Source: Actibacterium sp. XHP0104 (GTDB lineage: Bacteria; Pseudomonadota; Alphaproteobacteria; Rhodobacterales; Rhodobacteraceae). From it: a stretch of 64,000 nt of DNA. Positions 34,775 through 46,579 of this stretch are shown in pieces (position 1 is the first letter of the stretch; each line of letters starts with the position of its first letter). The notes under the pieces were generated by a model that was not told where the DNA came from, did not search any database, and saw only the letters and a list, made by a program, of their open reading frames with translations. The DNA is taken from contig NZ_JAOWLE010000002.1 of the NCBI RefSeq assembly GCF_025751515.1, positions 124,001 through 188,000 on the forward strand, read 5' to 3'. The position numbers were made by a program, and so were the translations under genes.

Positions 34775-34840
34775 CGCACACAACCTTTTCGGGAATCGCC
34801 GCTTGGGGCATGCTGGGCCTGTCTTGAGCAGGAATATCCC

Positions 34841-36043
34841 GTGGCCCAACAGTTTTCGCCCGCCGAATGGCAGCAGATCAACGCCCATCTTGATGCCAAC
34901 CCTGCCGGTTATGGCATGCCCGAACGCCGCGCCGGGTCGGTGGTGATCGCGTCGTGGAACATCCGCAAGTTCGGCGCGCTGGCAGATCAGGACGGCCCCA
35001 AGAAAAGCGCCGGCGCCTTTGCCATGATCGAACGGCTCTGCGCGGCCTGCGACCTGGTGGCGATCCAGGAGGTGCAGGCCGACACCGCCTCGATCGAGGC
35101 GCTGCGCGACCGGTTGAACGCCGGCGGCGGGGTGTATGAGATCCTCTATTCCGACGTCACGGGCCGGGTGCCGGGCTATGACGGCATGTCGGAACGCTTT
35201 GCCTTTCTCTACAACACCGCGCGGGTGCGGCGGGGCGAGATGGCGTCGGATCTGTCCTATGACCGCTCGGCGGTGGTGGATCGCGTGAATGCCGCCATGG
35301 CCGCCTCGATCGCCAAGGAACTGCCGCCGCAAGACGACCCCGGCTTTCTGGAAAAGGCGATCCAGTGGATCTCGGGCACGACGCGGCTGGCGGGGGCGCG
35401 GATCAAGTCTTTTGTGCAATTCATCCGCGCGCCGCATGTGGCCGAATTCATCATCGACGGCCCCGGCGGGGCCTATGAGATCTATTGCGTCAACGCGCAT
35501 CTGGTGTCGGGCGAAAGCAAGCGCGAAAGATCACAGGAATTCTTTGCATTGTTGGAATGGTTATTGCTGGACAGCCCGAAAACGGTGGTCGAACGGGGCA
35601 AGATCTACCTGCTGCTGGCCGACCTGAACCTCGATTTCGAGTCCAGCATCGACAAGCGCAAGCGCGGAATCGAGACCTATGTCACCGATCTGAACGCCGA
35701 GAGGGGGCTGGACGCCAAGGTGAATTTCCCTTTCCTTGACCGGGGTTATCAAACCAACGCCCGCAAGGACGAAACATTCGACCATATCGCATGGGTGGCC
35801 GAGGACACGCGGCTGCCGCGCGGGCGTCATAACGATCTGGCCGGAACGCTGGGCCCGGATCAGTTCGACTTTGGAATGTTCGATTTTTCTGCTCTCTTCG
35901 TTGATGCCGGACCGGGAAAATCCCCCGATGGCAGCCCCGATTATCCCCGGTTCGAGCATGATCTCTCGGACCACATGCCGATCTGGATCCGCCTGCCGAT
36001 CCCATCGGATCAGCAGCATCGCTTTCACGTGGGCGGCGGCTGA
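34841..36043 (+). CDS. Endonuclease/exonuclease/phosphatase (DNase I-like) family protein
   Basis: A 400-residue protein of the EEP fold. Diagnostic residues are SWNIRKFG (metal-proximal Asn), AIQEVQ with the metal-binding Glu near residue 81, ADLNLDF and the C-terminal FEHDLSDHMPIWI with the catalytic Asp-His. A central insertion of about 100 residues separates the halves. No signal peptide is seen. The only start in frame is GTG at 34841 with AGGAA eight bases before. DNA, phosphoester or lipid phosphate could be the substrate. Confidence 0.85.
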   Translation: MAQQFSPAEWQQINAHLDANPAGYGMPERRAGSVVIASWNIRKFGALADQDGPKKSAGAFAMIERLCAACDLVAIQEVQADTASIEALRDRLNAGGGVYEILYSDVTGRVPGYDGMSERFAFLYNTARVRRGEMASDLSYDRSAVVDRVNAAMAASIAKELPPQDDPGFLEKAIQWISGTTRLAGARIKSFVQFIRAPHVAEFIIDGPGGAYEIYCVNAHLVSGESKRERSQEFFALLEWLLLDSPKTVVERGKIYLLLADLNLDFESSIDKRKRGIETYVTDLNAERGLDAKVNFPFLDRGYQTNARKDETFDHIAWVAEDTRLPRGRHNDLAGTLGPDQFDFGMFDFSALFVDAGPGKSPDGSPDYPRFEHDLSDHMPIWIRLPIPSDQQHRFHVGGG

Positions 36044-36081
36044 GATCTCTGCTAAACGGGTCTGAATTGCAGGAGACTCTG

Positions 36082-36555
36082 ATGAGCGACACCCCGATTG
36101 CCACCCTGTCCGTTTCGCCCATGCGCCGCTGGTTCGGCGTGGGTTGCCTGATGCTGCTGGGCGGTTTGCTGCTGGCCGTCGGGCTGGGGCGGGGTCATGC
36201 CGCGCCAGGCTGGCAGATGTTCCTGATCGTCTTTGGGCTGGTCTGTGTGATGATGGGCGAATTCATGCGCCGCGCCACCGCCGGCCGGATCGAGCTGACC
36301 GAAGACGGGCTGCGTGATGGCGACGGCAATGTGATCGCGGCGCTGAACCAGATCGACAAGGTCAGCCGCGGCACATTTGCCGCCAAGCCGTCGAACGGGT
36401 TTGTTCTGGTTCTCAAACAGCCGATGCCCCGGCGCTGGGCTCCGGGGATGTGGTGGCGGCTGGGGAACAGGGTAGGGGTTGGCGGCGTGACCGCCCCGGC
36501 GCAGACCCGCGCGCTGGCCGAAACGATCGAGGCCATGCTGCGCGCGGGTGGCTAG
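36082..36555 (+). CDS. Two-helix membrane protein with PH-like domain
   Basis: A 157-residue protein with two hydrophobic helices (GVGCLMLLGGLLLAVGLG and MFLIVFGLVCVMMGEFM) and a C-terminal beta-rich part (RIELTEDGLRDGDGNVIAALNQIDKVSRGTFA) like bacterial PH domains. The ATG at 36082 follows CAGGAG. No known function. It converges with the pilus-assembly operon three bases downstream. Confidence 0.7.
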   Translation: MSDTPIATLSVSPMRRWFGVGCLMLLGGLLLAVGLGRGHAAPGWQMFLIVFGLVCVMMGEFMRRATAGRIELTEDGLRDGDGNVIAALNQIDKVSRGTFAAKPSNGFVLVLKQPMPRRWAPGMWWRLGNRVGVGGVTAPAQTRALAETIEAMLRAGG

Positions 36556-36558
36556 TTA

Positions 36559-37164
36559 TTACATCGTGTTGACCAGACCGAGGTCTTCGCAGTTGACGCC
36601 CAGATAGCAGATGGTCGGCACGAAACGCGGGCGGGTGACGACGATATTCTGAAAATCCTCGTCGCTGAGGCCCACGTTGAACGGCGGCGAGTAGCTGGAC
36701 CAGGTCTCGACGATGACCGCACGGTCGCCCAGGGTCATGATCGGCACATACTTGTTAAAGGACATTACGCCCTCGGCCGTGACGACGGCGCGGCCCGTGG
36801 TGCCATAGGACCAATCCACGCTCAGTTCACGGCTGTCGCCGCTGGTGTTGCAGTTCTTCGAGCAATAAACCTGAGTTACGCGAATGGCCTGGTCGAAACC
36901 CTCGTCGTCGGTGAGGTATTTGAAGACCTTGTAGAGGCCATCCATATAGCTGTCGTCGACAAACTTGTCCTCGCGGCTCAGCATGTCGCTGATCGTGTAG
37001 GCGGCCTTGATGTTGACGTTCTTGGCCTCGTAGGCCTGAAAGAAGGTCAAGCTGCCGACATACCACCAGGCCAGGATCGGCAGGGTCATCACGCCCTCGG
37101 CGATCATGCTCGCGTCTTCTTCGCGCCAAAACCTCGTCAGCTCATATTTGATTCCGGTCCACAT
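36559..37164 (-). CDS. TadE/TadG-type pilus assembly protein
   Basis: A 201-residue membrane protein that begins with a cytosolic basic stretch and a TadE-like entry AEGVMTLPILAWWYVGSLTFFQAYEAKN, with the conserved Glu23 preceding the helix. The large exported part has paired cysteines (CSKNC near 100, CYLGVNC near 185), implying disulfides. It is the last gene of three related ones; the gap from the preceding gene is three bases. Confidence 0.78.
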   Translation of the reverse strand: MWTGIKYELTRFWREEDASMIAEGVMTLPILAWWYVGSLTFFQAYEAKNVNIKAAYTISDMLSREDKFVDDSYMDGLYKVFKYLTDDEGFDQAIRVTQVYCSKNCNTSGDSRELSVDWSYGTTGRAVVTAEGVMSFNKYVPIMTLGDRAVIVETWSSYSPPFNVGLSDEDFQNIVVTRPRFVPTICYLGVNCEDLGLVNTM

Positions 37165-37167
37165 GGC

Positions 37168-37737
37168 TTACAGTTCTCCCAGAATGGGCTCGTTGACGAA
37201 GCCCGAGGTTGCGATCAGCGCGATGCCGTCGCCCTCGTTCTCTTCCAGCATCAAGGCCAGCTTGGTGCCGGGGAAGAACGGGTCGATCAGCAGGCAGGCC
37301 CGCACGATCATCATCTCGTTCTCGCCGCCCTGATTGAACGAGACGGTCGGTTCGACGGTGCTGCCACGATCAACGCAGTTGGCGCCGGCGGCGGGAACGG
37401 TCCAGCTGTCGCGCGGAACCGGGGTCAGCTCCAGCATCAGCTGGCTTTCGCAATTGGCGATGATGCCCGCGGTGCGGCCGCACAGGTCGGCCTTGATGAT
37501 GGCGGGGGTCGGGTTGGGCCAGGTGCCCAGCCGCAACTCTCGTACCGTCTTGTCCAGCGCCTGGTCCAGCATGCCCTGGCGGATGTTGATCACGGCCACC
37601 TCGAACGAGCTGACGAACATGAACACAAACACCGGCACGAAGACGACGAACTCTACTGTGGCAGACCCTTCCCGGTTGCGGACAAGCCGCCGGAAAGGTG
37701 CGCACACCTTTCGCAGGATATGTTTTGCGTCCATCAT
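37168..37737 (-). CDS. TadE-like pseudopilin
   Basis: A 189-residue protein with the TadE pattern: basic leader, then EGSATVEFVVFVPVFVFMFVSSFE with Glu29 five residues into the hydrophobic helix, the hallmark of prepilin-peptidase-processed pseudopilins in Flp/Tad systems. The periplasmic part has several cysteines. ATG overlaps the stop of the vWA gene. No other tad genes (cpaB-F, flp) are in the window. Confidence 0.85.
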   Translation of the reverse strand: MMDAKHILRKVCAPFRRLVRNREGSATVEFVVFVPVFVFMFVSSFEVAVINIRQGMLDQALDKTVRELRLGTWPNPTPAIIKADLCGRTAGIIANCESQLMLELTPVPRDSWTVPAAGANCVDRGSTVEPTVSFNQGGENEMMIVRACLLIDPFFPGTKLALMLEENEGDGIALIATSGFVNEPILGEL

Positions 37738-39488
37738 TGGGTCAGCCTCAGTTTGTTGATCGAGCTCGCGATCACGGCAAAGGTCTGATAGATATCCACC
37801 CCGTCAGACGAGAAGTGGTGGCCCGGCGTGCTGGCGCATTGGGCCAGCAGGGTGTTGGTGGCCGAGGTGGTCTCGAAGCCGATGGTGTAGATATGCACAC
37901 CCTCACGCTTGGCCGCGGCGCAGACGTTCAGCAGGCGCTCGTCCTTTTCGGTGCGATAGACATAATCCAGCGGATCTTCCAGCCAGCTCCAGCCGGTGTA
38001 CCAGTCGATCGGGAAGGTTTCCCAGACCTCGGGGTAGGTCATTTGCACCGCGATACTGCCGTTGGTGACGGTGCCCGAGCTGGTGGTCTCTTTGCAGGTG
38101 CGTCCGCGCCACCAGTTGCCCGTGCAGGTCACGGTGACAACGCTGTATTCGGTGCCCTTGCCATAGGCATCGTCATACCATTCGCCGTCGCCGGTGTAGT
38201 AATACTTGTCAATTTCGGCGTTGTAGATCGAGTAGGACGACTTGTTCGAGTTGTCGACATAGCGCCACACCGGCGAGTCGCCGTAGCGATAGTTTTGTTT
38301 CAGCTGGTGCTGGGTGGTGTTGGCACCATCGGTCATCAGCACGACGATCTTCATCGAGCCGGGCGTTTCATAGTTGTAGGGCCGGTCGGTGAATTCGGGG
38401 TCGACCGAGACCGCGCCGCCAGCGCGCGCCGGGTCAGCGATCAGCTGCATAGCCGGGCGCAGGTCGGGGTCCAGCAGGCCGGCGCCCCATTTCATGCCCA
38501 GGTCGATCGAGGTGTTGCCGCCTGCACGCAGGTTGTTGATCAGGTGGTTCAGGTCAGAATGGTGCGCGACCATCGGGCGCACGATGCGCCAGTCGTCGGT
38601 CTTGCAGACCAGATCTTCGACAGGCTCGTCGGCATTGTTCCACGGGTCGAAGTGGCCGGTGCGTTTGATGTCGTCCGAAACCGACAGCACGGCGGTGCCG
38701 AAGTCTTCGGAATCGAAGGTGGCACAGGCCGAATAGCGGTGTTCGCGGCTGATGTCATAACGCGAGTTTTCTGCCTCGTTCACGGCATCGAACACGTCGT
38801 TATGCACGGTCACCTGCTCGGCGTAGGGCACCAGCGAGATCGACACGGTGCCTTGTTCGACGTTGCAGTTACCGCTGCTGCTGACCGGGGCGTGGGGGTT
38901 GCACAGCATGTGGAAGCCAAACTGCTTGGCCGCCTCTTGCAGGTCAAAGAGCTTGGTCTTGCCGGATGCGGTCGACGGATCGCCCATCGAGCCCGACACG
39001 TCCACGACCAGCGAGATTTCCAGTTTCTCGATACCCTGTTCGGCCGCGCCACCCGCGGCGGCGAAGAGGGTGTCATAGCCCAGCATGTCCATGAAGAAGC
39101 TGTTGACCGGGATCGTCGCCGAGGCCGTCACCTTGCGATAGGACAGGGATTTAGCGCTGCCGCTGACGTTCGGTGTGGTGACGGATACGTCGGTCAGATA
39201 GCCCGACAGGCCCGCCTTGTCGAAATAGTCGGTCACGACCGCCTTGGCGTCTTCGTCCTGGGTCAGGTCGGCCGCGGCCAGAACGGCGCGGTCCAATGTG
39301 TTTTGCAGGTGGGTGCGCTGCGACTCAAGGCGCATCATGTCCACCGCCATGCCGCCACCCCACAACATCAGGATGAGCATGCACAGGGCGAACAGCAGGA
39401 TCGAACCGCCTTCGTCTTGCCTGAAGGCGTCGATTTGCCGTCGCATATTCCTTGCGGAAATGAGTTTGCGTTCGAATTTTCCAGACAT
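37734..39488 (-). CDS. TadG-like pilus assembly protein with von Willebrand factor A domain
   Basis: A 584-residue protein. After a short cytosolic part and one transmembrane helix (29-48, preceded by EGGSI) it carries a vWA domain beginning LEISLVVDVSGSMGDPS, with the complete MIDAS motif DVSGSM at 163-168 and the later TDGAN metal residue. Long Tyr/Trp-rich insertions (RYGDSPVWRYVDN, WETFPIDWYTGWSW) and paired cysteines mark an exported adhesive or assembly protein. ATG at 39488 follows GAGGAA. First gene of the three-gene operon. Confidence 0.87.
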   Translation of the reverse strand: MSGKFERKLISARNMRRQIDAFRQDEGGSILLFALCMLILMLWGGGMAVDMMRLESQRTHLQNTLDRAVLAAADLTQDEDAKAVVTDYFDKAGLSGYLTDVSVTTPNVSGSAKSLSYRKVTASATIPVNSFFMDMLGYDTLFAAAGGAAEQGIEKLEISLVVDVSGSMGDPSTASGKTKLFDLQEAAKQFGFHMLCNPHAPVSSSGNCNVEQGTVSISLVPYAEQVTVHNDVFDAVNEAENSRYDISREHRYSACATFDSEDFGTAVLSVSDDIKRTGHFDPWNNADEPVEDLVCKTDDWRIVRPMVAHHSDLNHLINNLRAGGNTSIDLGMKWGAGLLDPDLRPAMQLIADPARAGGAVSVDPEFTDRPYNYETPGSMKIVVLMTDGANTTQHQLKQNYRYGDSPVWRYVDNSNKSSYSIYNAEIDKYYYTGDGEWYDDAYGKGTEYSVVTVTCTGNWWRGRTCKETTSSGTVTNGSIAVQMTYPEVWETFPIDWYTGWSWLEDPLDYVYRTEKDERLLNVCAAAKREGVHIYTIGFETTSATNTLLAQCASTPGHHFSSDGVDIYQTFAVIASSINKLRLTQ

Positions 39489-39765
39489 TTCGCTGTTCCT
39501 CGGTAACTGGTGGCGACAACCCCACAACAGACACTTGGCCTGCTCCGCATGATATTCATGGAACATGTGACCAAATTGGGGCGCGCCAGTGCAGAAACTG
39601 CGCCGATGCTTTCGGGGTGGCATCAGCGAGGGGGATCGGCGGCCATTGACGCCCTGGCGGAAACAGTTGGGCCGCAAAGCCAGCTACGAAAAGGCTTAGA
39701 CATTAACGTTTTTTGGTTAGGCTCATCGGGTGAGTCTGTGTTCACCAGATTAGGGAGAGATGATC
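39489..39765. other. Divergent control region between tad-like operon and gdh
   Basis: These 277 bases separate two strong divergent genes. The right part has AT-rich sequence (ATTAACGTTTTTTGG near 39701-39715), probably the core promoter of the dehydrogenase gene, and a ribosome site AGGGAG at 39752-39757. A plus-strand open frame of 89 codons crosses the region but lacks a ribosome site and runs into gdh, so I do not call it. Confidence 0.45.
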
Positions 39766-41196
39766 GTGGCAGTACATAAAGAGCCCAGTTTCCGGGAATC
39801 CGTCGACCTGATGTTCAACCACGCCGTGGCGCTGATGCGCCTGCCGCCGGGGCTGGAGGAAAAGATCAGGGTCTGCAACGCCACCTATACCGTGCGCTTC
39901 GGGGTGCGGTTGCGCGGTCAAATCTTCACCTTCACCGGCTACCGATCGGTTCATTCCGAACATATGGAACCGGTCAAGGGCGGCATCCGCTACGCCACCG
40001 CCGTCAACCAGGACGAGGTCGAGGCCCTGGCCGCGCTGATGACCTATAAATGCGCGCTGGTCGAGGCGCCCTTTGGCGGGTCAAAGGGCGGCCTCTGCAT
40101 CGATCCCCGCGCCTGGGAAGAGCATGAGCTGGAACAGATCACCCGCCGTTTCGCCTATGAGCTGGCCAAGCGCGACCTGATCAATCCCAGCCAGAACGTG
40201 CCCGCCCCCGACATGGGCACGGGCGAGCGCGAAATGGCCTGGATCGCCGATCAGTACAAACGCATGAACACCACCGATATCAACGCCAATGCCTGTGTCA
40301 CCGGCAAGCCCGCCAATGCCGGCGGCATCCAGGGCCGGGTCGAGGCCACCGGCCGCGGCGTCCAATACGCCCTGCGCGAATTCTTCCGCCACCCCGAGGA
40401 CAAGGCGATCGCCGGCCTGACCGGAACGCTGGACGGTAAAACCGTCATCGTGCAGGGGCTGGGCAATGTCGGCTATCACGCTGCCAAGTTCCTGTCGCAA
40501 GAGGATGGCGCCCGCATCATCGCGGTGATCGAACATGACGGCGGGTTGATCAATCCTGACGGTTTGGATGTCGACATGGTGTCGCAATGGATCCGCCAGC
40601 ATGGCGGTATCTCGGGCTGCCCCGCGGGCGAGTTCATCGCCGATGGCGCGTCGCTGTTTCATATGGAGTGCGACATCCTGATCCCCGCTGCGATCGAGGG
40701 CGTGATCAACCTGGACAATGTCGACGGCATCAGGGCGCAGCTGATCATCGAGGCCGCCAACGGCCCGATCACCTATGGCGCCGACCAGGTGCTGCGCAAA
40801 CGGGGCACGGTGATCATCCCCGACCTCTACGCCAATGCGGGCGGCGTGACCGTGTCGTATTTCGAATGGGTCAAGAACCTCAGCCACATTCGTTTCGGCC
40901 GCATGCAGCGACGCCAGGAAGAGGCGCGCCACCAACTGCTTGTGGACGAGCTGGAACGGCTTGACCGCTACCTGAACGATGCCTGGTCCCTGACCCCGCA
41001 TTTCAAAGAGAAATACCTGCGCGGCGCCGACGAGCTGGAGCTGGTGCGCTCGGGTCTGGATGACACGATGCGCACCGCCTATCAGTCGATGCGCGAGGTC
41101 TGGCATGGCCGTGATGACGTGCCCGACCTGCGCACGGCGGCCTATATCGTGGGCATCAGCCGGGTTGCCAGCAGCTATCGCGCCAAGGGGCTTTAG
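39766..41196 (+). CDS. Glu/Leu/Phe/Val (glutamate) dehydrogenase
   Basis: Oxidative deamination of an amino acid, most likely glutamate, with NAD(P). The 476-residue product has the substrate-binding GGIRY, catalytic lysine in APFGGSKGG (near residue 108), the PAPDMGTGEREMAWI segment and the nucleotide loop GLGNVG. The ATG at 39760 is only two bases from the AGGGAG site; the GTG at 39766, eight bases away, has normal spacing and is preferred. The enzyme is the approximately 475-residue form common in Rhodobacteraceae. Confidence 0.93.
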   Translation: MAVHKEPSFRESVDLMFNHAVALMRLPPGLEEKIRVCNATYTVRFGVRLRGQIFTFTGYRSVHSEHMEPVKGGIRYATAVNQDEVEALAALMTYKCALVEAPFGGSKGGLCIDPRAWEEHELEQITRRFAYELAKRDLINPSQNVPAPDMGTGEREMAWIADQYKRMNTTDINANACVTGKPANAGGIQGRVEATGRGVQYALREFFRHPEDKAIAGLTGTLDGKTVIVQGLGNVGYHAAKFLSQEDGARIIAVIEHDGGLINPDGLDVDMVSQWIRQHGGISGCPAGEFIADGASLFHMECDILIPAAIEGVINLDNVDGIRAQLIIEAANGPITYGADQVLRKRGTVIIPDLYANAGGVTVSYFEWVKNLSHIRFGRMQRRQEEARHQLLVDELERLDRYLNDAWSLTPHFKEKYLRGADELELVRSGLDDTMRTAYQSMREVWHGRDDVPDLRTAAYIVGISRVASSYRAKGL

Positions 41197-41256
41197 CACC
41201 CGCCGCGGCCGCCGATCCACTGGACTTTGGCGGCCGCTGCACCGATATAATGCGGC

Positions 41257-43206
41257 ATGAGCCTGCCCCCCGGATTCCTTGATGAACTGCGTACGCGCAC
41301 GTCCCTGTCTCAGGTCGTGGGCCGCAAGGTCATGTGGGATCAGCGCAAGTCGAACCCCGGCAAGGGCGACATGTGGGCGCCGTGCCCCTTTCACCAGGAA
41401 AAGACCGCCAGCTTTCACGTCGATGACCGCAAGGGCTATTACTATTGCTTTGGCTGCCACGCCAAGGGCGACGCGATCAGCTTTGTCCGCGAGACCGAGA
41501 ACGTCGAGTTCATGGAGGCGATCGAGATCCTGGCCGGCGAGGCCGGGATGCAGATGCCCGCGCGCGACCCGCGTGCCGCCGAAAAGGCCGACCGCCGCAG
41601 CCAGCTGATCGAGGTGACGGAACAGGCGGTCAAATTCTTTCGCCTGCAACTGAAAACCGCCGCCGGGGCCGAGGCGCGCGCCTATCTGCAACGCCGGGGC
41701 CTGTCGGATGCCGCACTTGATCGCTGGGAAATCGGTTTTGCGCCGCCGGGCTGGCAAAACCTGTGGGATCACCTGACCGGCAAGGGCGTCGCGCCCGACC
41801 TGATCCTGGCCGCCGGGCTGGCGAAACCGTCCGATAAGGGCCGCAACCCCTATGACGTGTTCCGCGACCGGATCATGTTCCCCATCCGCGACCCGCGCGG
41901 GCGCGCCATCGCCTTTGGCGGCCGCGCGATGGACCCCAACGACAACGCCAAATACCTCAACAGCCCCGAAACAGACCTGTTCGACAAGTCCCGCACCCTG
42001 TTCAATTACGGCCCCGCGCGCGAGGCCGCCGGCAAGGGTCAGCCGCTGATCGTGGCCGAGGGCTATATGGACGTGATCGCCCTGTCCGAGGCGGGGTTTG
42101 GCGCCACCGTGGCCGGGCTGGGCACCGCGATCACCGACCACCACCTGCACATGCTGTGGCGCGTCGCGCCCGAACCGATCGTGGCGCTGGACGGCGACAA
42201 GGCCGGGACCAACGCCGCGATGCGCGCGATGGACCTTGCGCTGCCGCTGCTGGAGGCCGGGCAAAGCCTGCGTTTTGCCATCATGCCCGCGGGCCAAGAC
42301 CCCGATGATGTGATCCGCGCCGGCGGGGCAGGGGCGATGCAGAAACTGTTGGACGCCGCCCAACCGATGGTGCGCCTGCTGTGGCAGCGGGAAACCGAAG
42401 GCCGCGTGTTCGACAGCCCCGAACGCAAGGCCGCACTCGACAAGGATCTGCGCGCCGCGCTGAAACGGATCAGCGATGCCTCGATCCGCGGCCACTACGC
42501 CGACGAAATCAAGCAACTGCGGTGGGAACTGTTCGGACAGCGCAAGCCCGGGACGCGCCCGGGGCGGCGAGGCGCAAAGGCCGACCCCGCGAGAGCAATG
42601 CCCTCGACCAAGCATTCGGCCCTTGTGGCCGCGAACGAAGCCTTTACCCAGGAATTGCGCGAGGCGGTGATCCTGGCGACGTTGATCACCCATCCGGCGC
42701 TGATGGAGGATTTCCTGGGCGAGCTCGAGCGCATGGAATGCCTCACGCCCGATCATCGGCGCATTCAAACCGCTCTGCTGACCCATGTCGGCGAGACCGA
42801 CCCCGAGCGGCTGAGACAGGCCATCGACGCCACACTGGGCCCGGCCCCCCTTGAAAAGCTGATGTCGCTTAGCCATGTGCGGATTGCGCCCCCGATGCAG
42901 GATCCCGCCAATACCGAAAAGGCCGTGATGTGCCTGGCCGAGGAATTGGCCAAGCTGGATGCCGAACGCGGCGCCGCGCGAGAGATCGAAGAGGCGGTGC
43001 ATGACATGCAGGGGCTGGTCGATGAGGGCCTGACATGGCGCCTGGGCCAGGTGGCCGAGGCGCGCCACCGTGCCGGTCGCGGTGACACCGAAGACAAGGG
43101 AGAATACGACCTCGCCCCCAACGGCGCCCGTCTCAGCCGGGACGAGCGAAACGCCTTTGACGCGCTGCTGACCAAGATCGGTTTTGGCAAGCCGGGGCAA
43201 CGATGA
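41257..43206 (+). CDS. dnaG: DNA primase
   Basis: Synthesises RNA primers at the replication fork, 649 residues. The zinc-binding domain has Cys43, His46, Cys64 and Cys67 (CPFH...CFGC), the RNA polymerase domain includes [19 protein letters not shown], and the Toprim motifs are [11 protein letters not shown] and LDGDKAG. The C-terminal helicase-binding part is divergent as usual. 124 bases later comes rpoD, the common dnaG-rpoD arrangement. Confidence 0.98.
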   Translation: MSLPPGFLDELRTRTSLSQVVGRKVMWDQRKSNPGKGDMWAPCPFHQEKTASFHVDDRKGYYYCFGCHAKGDAISFVRETENVEFMEAIEILAGEAGMQMPARDPRAAEKADRRSQLIEVTEQAVKFFRLQLKTAAGAEARAYLQRRGLSDAALDRWEIGFAPPGWQNLWDHLTGKGVAPDLILAAGLAKPSDKGRNPYDVFRDRIMFPIRDPRGRAIAFGGRAMDPNDNAKYLNSPETDLFDKSRTLFNYGPAREAAGKGQPLIVAEGYMDVIALSEAGFGATVAGLGTAITDHHLHMLWRVAPEPIVALDGDKAGTNAAMRAMDLALPLLEAGQSLRFAIMPAGQDPDDVIRAGGAGAMQKLLDAAQPMVRLLWQRETEGRVFDSPERKAALDKDLRAALKRISDASIRGHYADEIKQLRWELFGQRKPGTRPGRRGAKADPARAMPSTKHSALVAANEAFTQELREAVILATLITHPALMEDFLGELERMECLTPDHRRIQTALLTHVGETDPERLRQAIDATLGPAPLEKLMSLSHVRIAPPMQDPANTEKAVMCLAEELAKLDAERGAAREIEEAVHDMQGLVDEGLTWRLGQVAEARHRAGRGDTEDKGEYDLAPNGARLSRDERNAFDALLTKIGFGKPGQR

Positions 43207-43235
43207 CCGTGACGCCGATAGCAGAAATGATGAAA

Positions 43236-43305
43236 GAATCACCGCTACACGGGTGTGCATCCGCGTGATTCGCGCTATTGATTCGTTTCCGGAGTGGGAC
43301 GAATC
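43236..43305. promoter_or_regulatory. Cluster of four GANTC sites in the rpoD leader
   Basis: GAATC at 43236, GATTC at 43267, GATTC at 43280 and GAATC at 43301, i.e. four CcrM-type methylation sites in 70 bases. Pairs of them form inverted repeats (GAATCAC with GTGATTC, GATTCG with CGAATC). In alphaproteobacteria the methylation state of such sites can time transcription in the cell cycle. Confidence 0.6.
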
Positions 43306-43330
43306 AGCACCCCGCCGCAAGGAGCAGAGA

Positions 43331-45337
<2,007 letters not shown>

Positions 45338-45339
45338 TC

Positions 45340-45365
45340 AAAACGCCCCCGCAAGGGGGCGTTTT
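45340..45365 (+). terminator. rpoD intrinsic terminator
   Basis: AAAACGCCCCC-GCAA-GGGGGCGTTTT, an 11-base perfect stem with a GCAA tetraloop and T tail, beginning two bases after the rpoD stop. Confidence 0.93.
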
Positions 45366-45383
45366 CGTTTGGGATGATGTTTC

Positions 45384-45461
45384 GCCCGGGCGTCAGCCCG
45401 GGCAGCGCCCGACCCGCCCCATGGGCGGGCGCTTCTCGCCCACCCCGGATCGGGCGCTGCC
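45384..45461. repeat. Complex palindromic intergenic element after rpoD
   Basis: A block of competing hairpins. GCCCGGGC-gtca-GCCCGGGC (45384-45403) is one 8-base stem. GGCAGCGCCCGA (45401-45412) pairs perfectly over 12 bases with TCGGGCGCTGCC (45450-45461), enclosing CCCGCCC-cat-GGGCGGG (45413-45429). The first and second stems share bases 45401-45403 and cannot fully form together. I think this type recurs in Rhodobacterales genomes, but there is only one copy here. Confidence 0.6.
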
Positions 45462-45475
45462 CTTGGTGTTCTGAT

Positions 45476-46579
45476 TTAATCCCGCCGCACCCAGCGGTGC
45501 ATCACATCGACGCCCACCACCTGCGTTTCGATCAAGTCGAACCGGGGGGCCTCGTGCAGGGTGTCCAGCCCCATCGCGCCGATGGCGGGGCGGCCCTCGG
45601 CGCCGATGGCCAGCCCGGCGGTAAAGCCCACCAGCTCGTCCACCAGCCCGGCCCCCAGCAAGGATGCCGCCATCGCGCCGCCGCCTTCGCAGAAGACCCG
45701 TGTCAACCCGGCCTGACCCAGCGCGGCCAGCAGGCCTGCGGGATCAAGCGTGCCGCCCGGTGCCACCGCTACCGGCACCAGTCGCGCGCCAAGGTCAGCC
45801 CATTGGGCGATCAGATCGGCATCGGCACCATCGCCGTGGCAGATCCACACCGGCACGTCGCGCGCCGAGCGGGCCAACGTGCCTTCCAGCGGCAGGTCCA
45901 GCCGCCGCGAACAGACCACCCGAACCGGTTGCCGCGCAACGCCAAGGCCCCGCACGGTCAGCGACGGGTCATCCGCCCGCGCCGTGCCACCGCCCACCAT
46001 CACCGCGTCATGCCGGGCGCGCATCGCGTGGACCATGCGCCGGGCGTCTGGCCCAGTGATCCACTGGCTTTCGCCGCTGGCCGTGGCAATGCGCCCGTCG
46101 AATGAGGTCGCCAGTTTCAGCGTGACCATCGGGCGCCCAATGGTGCGCGCCAGCAAAAACCCCTTGTGATCCGCGTGCGCCTGATCCGCCAGCATGTCGG
46201 TCGTAACAGTGATACCCGCCGCGCGCAGCATCGCATGACCGCCACCCGCGACGCGCGGGTCAGGGTCGGTCAGCGCCGTCACCACCCGCGCCACCCCGGC
46301 CGTGATCAGCGCCTCGGCGCAGGGCGGGGTCTTGCCGTGATGGGCGCAGGGTTCAAGCGTGACATAGGCCGTGGCCCCGCACGCCGCCGCGCCGGCCTGG
46401 GCCAGGGCGACCACTTCGGCATGGGGGCGGCCGCCGGGCTGAGTCCAGCCGCGGCCCACGATCCGGCCATCTTTGACGATCACACAGCCCACGGCCGGGT
46501 TGGGCCAGCATTGCCCCATCCCGCGCTGCCCAAGGGACAGCGCAAGCGCCATGAAACGCGTATCGACGGCCTGGGTCAC
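45476..46579 (-). CDS. ribD: Bifunctional riboflavin deaminase/reductase
   Basis: Second and third steps of riboflavin synthesis from the GTP branch. The 367-residue product has an N-terminal zinc deaminase domain with HAEVVAL and [13 protein letters not shown], and a C-terminal reductase domain with [24 protein letters not shown] and [13 protein letters not shown], then CEGGG. Coupled to nrdR by a four-base ATGA overlap, a conserved pairing. Confidence 0.97.
   Translation of the reverse strand: MTQAVDTRFMALALSLGQRGMGQCWPNPAVGCVIVKDGRIVGRGWTQPGGRPHAEVVALAQAGAAACGATAYVTLEPCAHHGKTPPCAEALITAGVARVVTALTDPDPRVAGGGHAMLRAAGITVTTDMLADQAHADHKGFLLARTIGRPMVTLKLATSFDGRIATASGESQWITGPDARRMVHAMRARHDAVMVGGGTARADDPSLTVRGLGVARQPVRVVCSRRLDLPLEGTLARSARDVPVWICHGDGADADLIAQWADLGARLVPVAVAPGGTLDPAGLLAALGQAGLTRVFCEGGGAMAASLLGAGLVDELVGFTAGLAIGAEGRPAIGAMGLDTLHEAPRFDLIETQVVGVDVMHRWVRRD

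Noticed and set aside
37698-39506. A 602-codon plus-strand frame
   Set aside because: Antisense to the vWA TadG-like gene; composition typical of a shadow frame.
39510-39779. 89-codon plus-strand frame in the tad/gdh control region
   Set aside because: No ribosome site, runs into gdh in another frame, and covers the promoter region.
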